From Deltaproteobacteria bacterium (GTDB lineage: Bacteria; Desulfobacterota_B; Binatia; Bin18): 9,200 bases of DNA. Below, piece by piece: positions 6,865 to 9,200 of this stretch. The notes below the pieces were generated by a model. The model made no database searches and was not told the origin of the DNA. It was given only the letters and a program-made list of their open reading frames with translations. Each line of letters opens with the position of its first letter. Position 1 is the stretch's first letter. The position numbers and the translations under genes were made by a program. Location: NCBI GenBank assembly GCA_012271025.1, contig JAAXHF010000543.1, forward strand, positions 1 to 9,200. The letters are read 5' to 3'.

Positions 6865-7479
6865 ATGTACGCGCGTGTGATTCCGCTCCGGTTCAAACCG
6901 GACCACATTGACGACTTTTTGGACGACTTTTTGACCGTGTATCGCAAAAGCGCCGTTCCCGACCTGCTCCAGCGGCGCGGATTCAGCGGCGGGCTGGTGT
7001 TGACCGACGCCGCCTCACAGCGCGGTCTGCTGGTTTCGCTGTGGGAGCGGCGGGACGATCTGCGCCGCTCCCAGCCGCACAGCCAGCGCATCGTATCGGC
7101 CATGCTGCTGCCCTTTCTGGACCAGCCGCCGACGCCCGACCTGTACGAGGTGTGTGTGCAGGCTGGACACGCTCTGGGCGGACGGGTGGCGCGGACGCTC
7201 AGCCTGCCGGTAGCCGGCGACACGCTCGACCAAGCCTTGGAAGTGTATACCGATACGCTGCTGCCCGAACTGAAACAACAGCCCGGCTTTCAGGGCGTGT
7301 TCTGGTTTGCCGACCGCCAGGCCGGCAGCGAGCTGGGTCTGAGTCTGTGGACCTCGGCCGAGGCCATGCGGGCGGCCGACGAGCCGGGCGCGTTTTTTCC
7401 GCGCGCGGCCCAGGCTCTGGCCGCGTTTTTCCAGGCTCCGCCGGTGCGGGGCTATTATACGGTCAGCGGCCAGCTGTGA
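6865..7479 (+). CDS. Tandem-duplicated ABM-like (dimeric alpha/beta barrel) protein
   Basis: A 204-residue protein without a recognisable named family. The two halves repeat. P32-x6-GF-x-G with a following Asp48 and SLW (58-60) reappear as P134-x6-GF-x-G, Asp150 and SLW (160-162), all at a constant offset of 102 residues. Val25-Tyr26 and Val127-Tyr128 fit the same offset. Each half starts with a strand, then a helix, the G-F-x-G turn, a hydrophobic strand pair and a closing strand. This matches the ferredoxin-like antibiotic-biosynthesis-monooxygenase/dimeric alpha-beta barrel pattern. Single-domain relatives dimerise; here the two copies could form the barrel within one chain. Such domains serve as cofactor-free monooxygenases, heme-binding proteins or folds with no known enzyme role. 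ATG 6865 lies 3 bases after the peptidase TAA, with GGAG at 12 bases inside that gene's end, which suggests coupling. Function unknown. Confidence 0.7.
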   Translation: MYARVIPLRFKPDHIDDFLDDFLTVYRKSAVPDLLQRRGFSGGLVLTDAASQRGLLVSLWERRDDLRRSQPHSQRIVSAMLLPFLDQPPTPDLYEVCVQAGHALGGRVARTLSLPVAGDTLDQALEVYTDTLLPELKQQPGFQGVFWFADRQAGSELGLSLWTSAEAMRAADEPGAFFPRAAQALAAFFQAPPVRGYYTVSGQL

Positions 7480-7522
7480 GGCGCAGTCTTAACGCACTTC
7501 ACCATTATGTGTAGCCGTGTAG

Positions 7523-7550
7523 GTCGGGTTAGCCATAGGCGTAACCCGAC
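7523..7550. terminator. Hairpin 1 of the paired repeat, possible terminator for the plus-strand gene
   Basis: GTCGGGTTA (7523-7531) pairs perfectly with TAACCCGAC (7542-7550). Inside it, GCC (7532-7534) pairs with GGC (7538-7540) around an ATA loop, leaving only G7541 bulged, for 12 base pairs in total. It begins 43 bases past the stop of the duplicated ABM-like gene. No T-run follows, so if it ends transcription it is not a textbook intrinsic terminator; stabilising the 3' end of the message is an alternative. Confidence 0.55.
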
Positions 7551-7561
7551 ATCCCGTATGT

Positions 7562-7587
7562 GTCGGATTACGCTCCGCTAATCCGAC
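7562..7587. terminator. Hairpin 2 of the paired repeat, possible terminator for the minus-strand gene
   Basis: GTCGGATTA (7562-7570) pairs perfectly with TAATCCGAC (7579-7587), and GC/GC inside can close a TCC loop with C7571 bulged. It lies 25 bases beyond the stop of the SnoaL-like gene read on the minus strand. Like hairpin 1 it lacks a clear T-run. Its arms differ from those of hairpin 1 by a single base change made on both sides (GGGTTA to GGATTA and its partner), so pairing has been kept. Confidence 0.5.
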
Positions 7588-7612
7588 CTACTACAGCCTA
7601 TCGTGAACCGCG

Positions 7613-8080
7613 CTAGATAAACGGCTTCTTCTCCCAGCCCTGCTCATACGGCGTCCAGAAGCTGGGAGCGACGCTGAGGCGCTGAAACTTCCACTCGCCG
7701 TCCACCTGTACGTAGGCTTCGGTATACGTCGCCGCCCCCCAGACCGCCTGGTTGTTCTTGGCATAGCTACAGGCCTGGAATAGATACCAGTGGCCGGTGG
7801 CCGTATCGCCGTGCACCTCAATGCGCGGGTTCATGACATAGTGGAGGGCAAACGGTAGCTGTTTTGGGGCGCCGGTGAAAAACTTCCGAATCGCCGCCTG
7901 TCCCTCGCACGTGCCGAACGTCTTCCCCCCGTCCCACACCCCGTCTTCGACAAACAGGCCGGCGATGCCGTCCGGGTTATAGCCGTCGTCACAAAAAGCG
8001 CAGTAACGGGCTTTGAGGCGTTTGATGGCTTCGATGTCTTCGAGGACTTGCAGCCGTTGGGCCAGTGCTTCGATGTTCAT
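7613..8080 (-). CDS. SnoaL-like/NTF2-like domain protein
   Basis: A 155-residue single-domain protein of the NTF2-like superfamily, SnoaL_4 type. The N-terminal helices read LEDIEAIKRLKARYCAFCDDG (12-32), the standard opening of this family. GIAGLFVEDGVWDGG (38-52) follows, matching the 'f.eDg.wd' strand. The central sheet starts at HYVMNPRIEVHGDTATGHWYLF (80-101), and the last strands run YTEAYVQVDGEWKFQRLSV (118-136). The cone-shaped fold forms a pocket used by cyclases, isomerases, dehydratases and some ring-hydroxylating dioxygenase beta subunits. Asp31/32 and His80 lie where catalytic residues occur in some members. ATG 8080 has AAGGA about 5 bases upstream. It faces the duplicated ABM-like gene across a hairpin pair and is divergent from the luciferase-like gene. 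It probably acts on a small hydrophobic compound, but the reaction is unknown. Confidence 0.85.
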   Translation of the reverse strand: MNIEALAQRLQVLEDIEAIKRLKARYCAFCDDGYNPDGIAGLFVEDGVWDGGKTFGTCEGQAAIRKFFTGAPKQLPFALHYVMNPRIEVHGDTATGHWYLFQACSYAKNNQAVWGAATYTEAYVQVDGEWKFQRLSVAPSFWTPYEQGWEKKPFI

Positions 8081-8183
8081 GCGATCCTTGTGGCTCAGGC
8101 CCGGCGGATTGTCAAGCTGAAGCCGGCTCGACTCGTTCCACTGCCCGGCTTATGCTACAGTCCGCCCGAGCGAAGGAGGAAGG
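8081..8183. promoter_or_regulatory. Divergent intergenic region upstream of the SnoaL-like and LLM genes
   Basis: This 103-base gap must supply start signals for both flanking genes. On the plus strand TATGCT (8151-8156) with TCGACT (8128-8133) at 17-base spacing is a weak possible promoter, four of six matches in each box. The plus-strand ribosome site AAGGAGG (8173-8179) is strong but unusually close, 4 bases from ATG 8184; the overlapping GGA further on may share the role. No operator-like palindrome stood out. Confidence 0.3.
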
Positions 8184-9179
8184 ATGGCACATAAAATTTC
8201 GGTTGGTATTGATTGGCAGGGCAGTATTGACTACGCCGCGATCGTCGAACGGGTGAAGATCGCCGACGCGGCCGGCGTCCACTCGGTCTGGATTCCCGAG
8301 GCGTGGGGCCGGGACGCCTTTACCATCCTGTCGGTCCTGGCCTATGAAACCACCCACATTCAGCTCGGCACCGGGATTGTGAACATCTACTCCCGCACCC
8401 CGGCCGCCCTGGCCCAGCATTTTGCGACCCTGGACGAGCTGTCCGGCGGGCGTATGATTATCGGTCTGGGGACCAGCGGGGCGCAGGTGATCGAGCACTT
8501 CCACGGCGTTCCGTTCGAGCCCCCGCGCACCCGGCTCAAGGAGTACATAGAGATTATCAACACCCTGATGAAGGGCGATAAGCTCAACTACCAGGGCAAA
8601 CTGTTCAATCTCCAGCGTGGCTTTACCCTGCGCTTCCAGCCGGTGCGGGATCAGATTCCGATCTACCTGGCGACGCTGAACGCCAAAAGCCTCAAGCTGA
8701 CCGCCGAGCTGGCCGACGGCTGGTTGCCGATCTGGCTACCGATGAAACAGCTCAAGGCCGAAATCGACGCCGTGCGCAGCATGAGCGTGGCCGCCGGCCG
8801 GCCCGCCGACGCCGTCTCGGTTCGGGCGCCGAGCGCGGTGGCCGTCACCCCGCAGGTCGCCCGCGCGCGCGCCGTCCACGCCGGCACCGCAGCCTTCTAT
8901 ATCGGCCGGATGGGGGTCTACTACGCCGCCCAGCTGACCCGGCTCGGCCATGGCCAGACCGTGGAGCAGGTCAAGCGCGCCTGGCAGAACGGGTCGCGGG
9001 CTGCGGCCGAAGCGGTCACCGCCGAGCTGGTCGACGAAACCTTTTGCGCCGGTCCGGTCGAGGCGTGTCTCGACCGCATGCAGGAGCAGGAAGCCTGCGG
9101 GGTTGATGTGCATACCGTCAGCGTCGAGGCGGCGGATAATGCGGAGTACGAGCGGATCCTGACCCGGCTGGTGGCCTAG
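8184..9179 (+). CDS. LLM class flavin/F420-dependent oxidoreductase (luciferase-like TIM barrel)
   Basis: A 331-residue luciferase-like monooxygenase-superfamily protein of the F420-dependent, Mer-like branch. The N-terminal barrel strand is KISVGIDW (4-11). AAGVHSVWIPEAWGRDAF (29-46) follows, then LGTGIVNIYSRTPAALAQ (61-78), where the R-T-P-A segment is characteristic. LDELSGGRMIIGLGTSG (83-99) and VIEHFHGVPFEPPRTRLKEY (102-121) are the strongest family blocks and line the cofactor site. ADGW (177-180) and YIGRMGVYYAAQLTRLG late in the chain (about 240-260) complete the pattern. No signal peptide or membrane segment is seen. Relatives use reduced F420, or FMN in some, for hydride transfer to small molecules. 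F420 use is inferred from subfamily resemblance, since no F420 biosynthesis gene lies in the window. The start at ATG 8184 follows AAGGAGG. It is complete, with TAG at 9177-9179. Confidence 0.9.
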   Translation: MAHKISVGIDWQGSIDYAAIVERVKIADAAGVHSVWIPEAWGRDAFTILSVLAYETTHIQLGTGIVNIYSRTPAALAQHFATLDELSGGRMIIGLGTSGAQVIEHFHGVPFEPPRTRLKEYIEIINTLMKGDKLNYQGKLFNLQRGFTLRFQPVRDQIPIYLATLNAKSLKLTAELADGWLPIWLPMKQLKAEIDAVRSMSVAAGRPADAVSVRAPSAVAVTPQVARARAVHAGTAAFYIGRMGVYYAAQLTRLGHGQTVEQVKRAWQNGSRAAAEAVTAELVDETFCAGPVEACLDRMQEQEACGVDVHTVSVEAADNAEYERILTRLVA

Positions 9180-9200
9180 GGTCCGGACTCATAAAGGGGG

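Larger units (their letters stand above)
7520..7590. repeat. REP-like paired inverted repeat (outer palindrome)
   Basis: The left arm TAGGTCGGGTTAGC (7520-7533) and right arm GCTAATCCGACCTA (7577-7590) are reverse complements except for one position, which would still form a G-U pair in RNA. Each arm also begins its own shorter hairpin, so the element can fold either as two adjacent stem-loops or as one long stem. From memory, units built on GTAGGTCGG(G/A)TTAGC...are scattered between genes in many environmental bacteria and resemble REP/BIME elements. Placement between convergent genes suits a two-way terminator or transcript end protector. Confidence 0.75.
7480..7612. other. Convergent intergenic region carrying a paired hairpin repeat
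   Basis: This 133-base stretch lies between two genes that point toward each other (the duplicated ABM-like gene and the SnoaL-like gene). Its middle is filled by the two hairpins listed separately. The 40 bases before and about 20 after show no open frame or other recognisable element. Confidence 0.75.

Noticed and set aside
9181..9200. GTCCGGAC palindrome just after the last gene, as a terminator.
   Set aside because: It is only 8 bases with no loop and no T-run, and the window ends before the context can be judged.

Overview
The window is G+C-rich bacterial chromosome. Genes are short to mid-sized, sit close together on both strands, and mostly have Shine-Dalgarno sites. It carries nine protein genes. 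Eight are enzymes or enzyme-like folds typical of large-genome environmental bacteria rich in catabolic and secondary-metabolism families: Amidohydro_2, the amidase signature family, VOC, SnoaL-like, F420-type luciferase-like oxidoreductase, and M3 oligoendopeptidase. A luciferase-like (LLM class) protein of the F420 type suggests a lineage that makes F420, such as Actinobacteria, Chloroflexota, or uncultured groups like Tectomicrobia or Binatota. That placement is inference; there is no rRNA or other marker here. I see no tRNA, rRNA, CRISPR array, integrase or transposase.

Layout. 1-759 (+): 3' part of an amidohydrolase, open at the left edge. 831-2369 (+): AAA/ABC-type ATPase of the OLD-like/AAA_21 kind. 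Its base composition is visibly less G+C-rich than its neighbours, so it is the best candidate for a horizontally acquired, possibly defence-related gene. It meets a minus-strand cluster tail to tail with only 13 bases between. That cluster, in transcription order, is a VOC-fold protein (4965-4507), an amidase (4503-3151) and a SAM methyltransferase (3123-2383). The gaps are 3 and 27 bases, so it looks like one operon.

A short divergent promoter region (4966-5052) separates this operon from a plus-strand pair: an M3-family oligoendopeptidase (5053-6861) and, 3 bases later, an unusual protein made of two tandem copies of an ABM-like alpha/beta-barrel domain (6865-7479). A REP-like double hairpin (7520-7590) lies between that pair and a convergent SnoaL/NTF2-like gene (8080-7613). 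Another short divergent region (8081-8183) leads to the luciferase-like oxidoreductase (8184-9179).

No complete pathway can be read from the window. The VOC-amidase-methyltransferase operon could act on one small molecule, and the peptidase and duplicated-barrel protein are probably co-translated, but no substrate can be named. The observations most worth following are the ATPase without the nuclease-like partner such ATPases often have, the internally duplicated ABM-like protein tied to the peptidase, and the paired inverted repeat.
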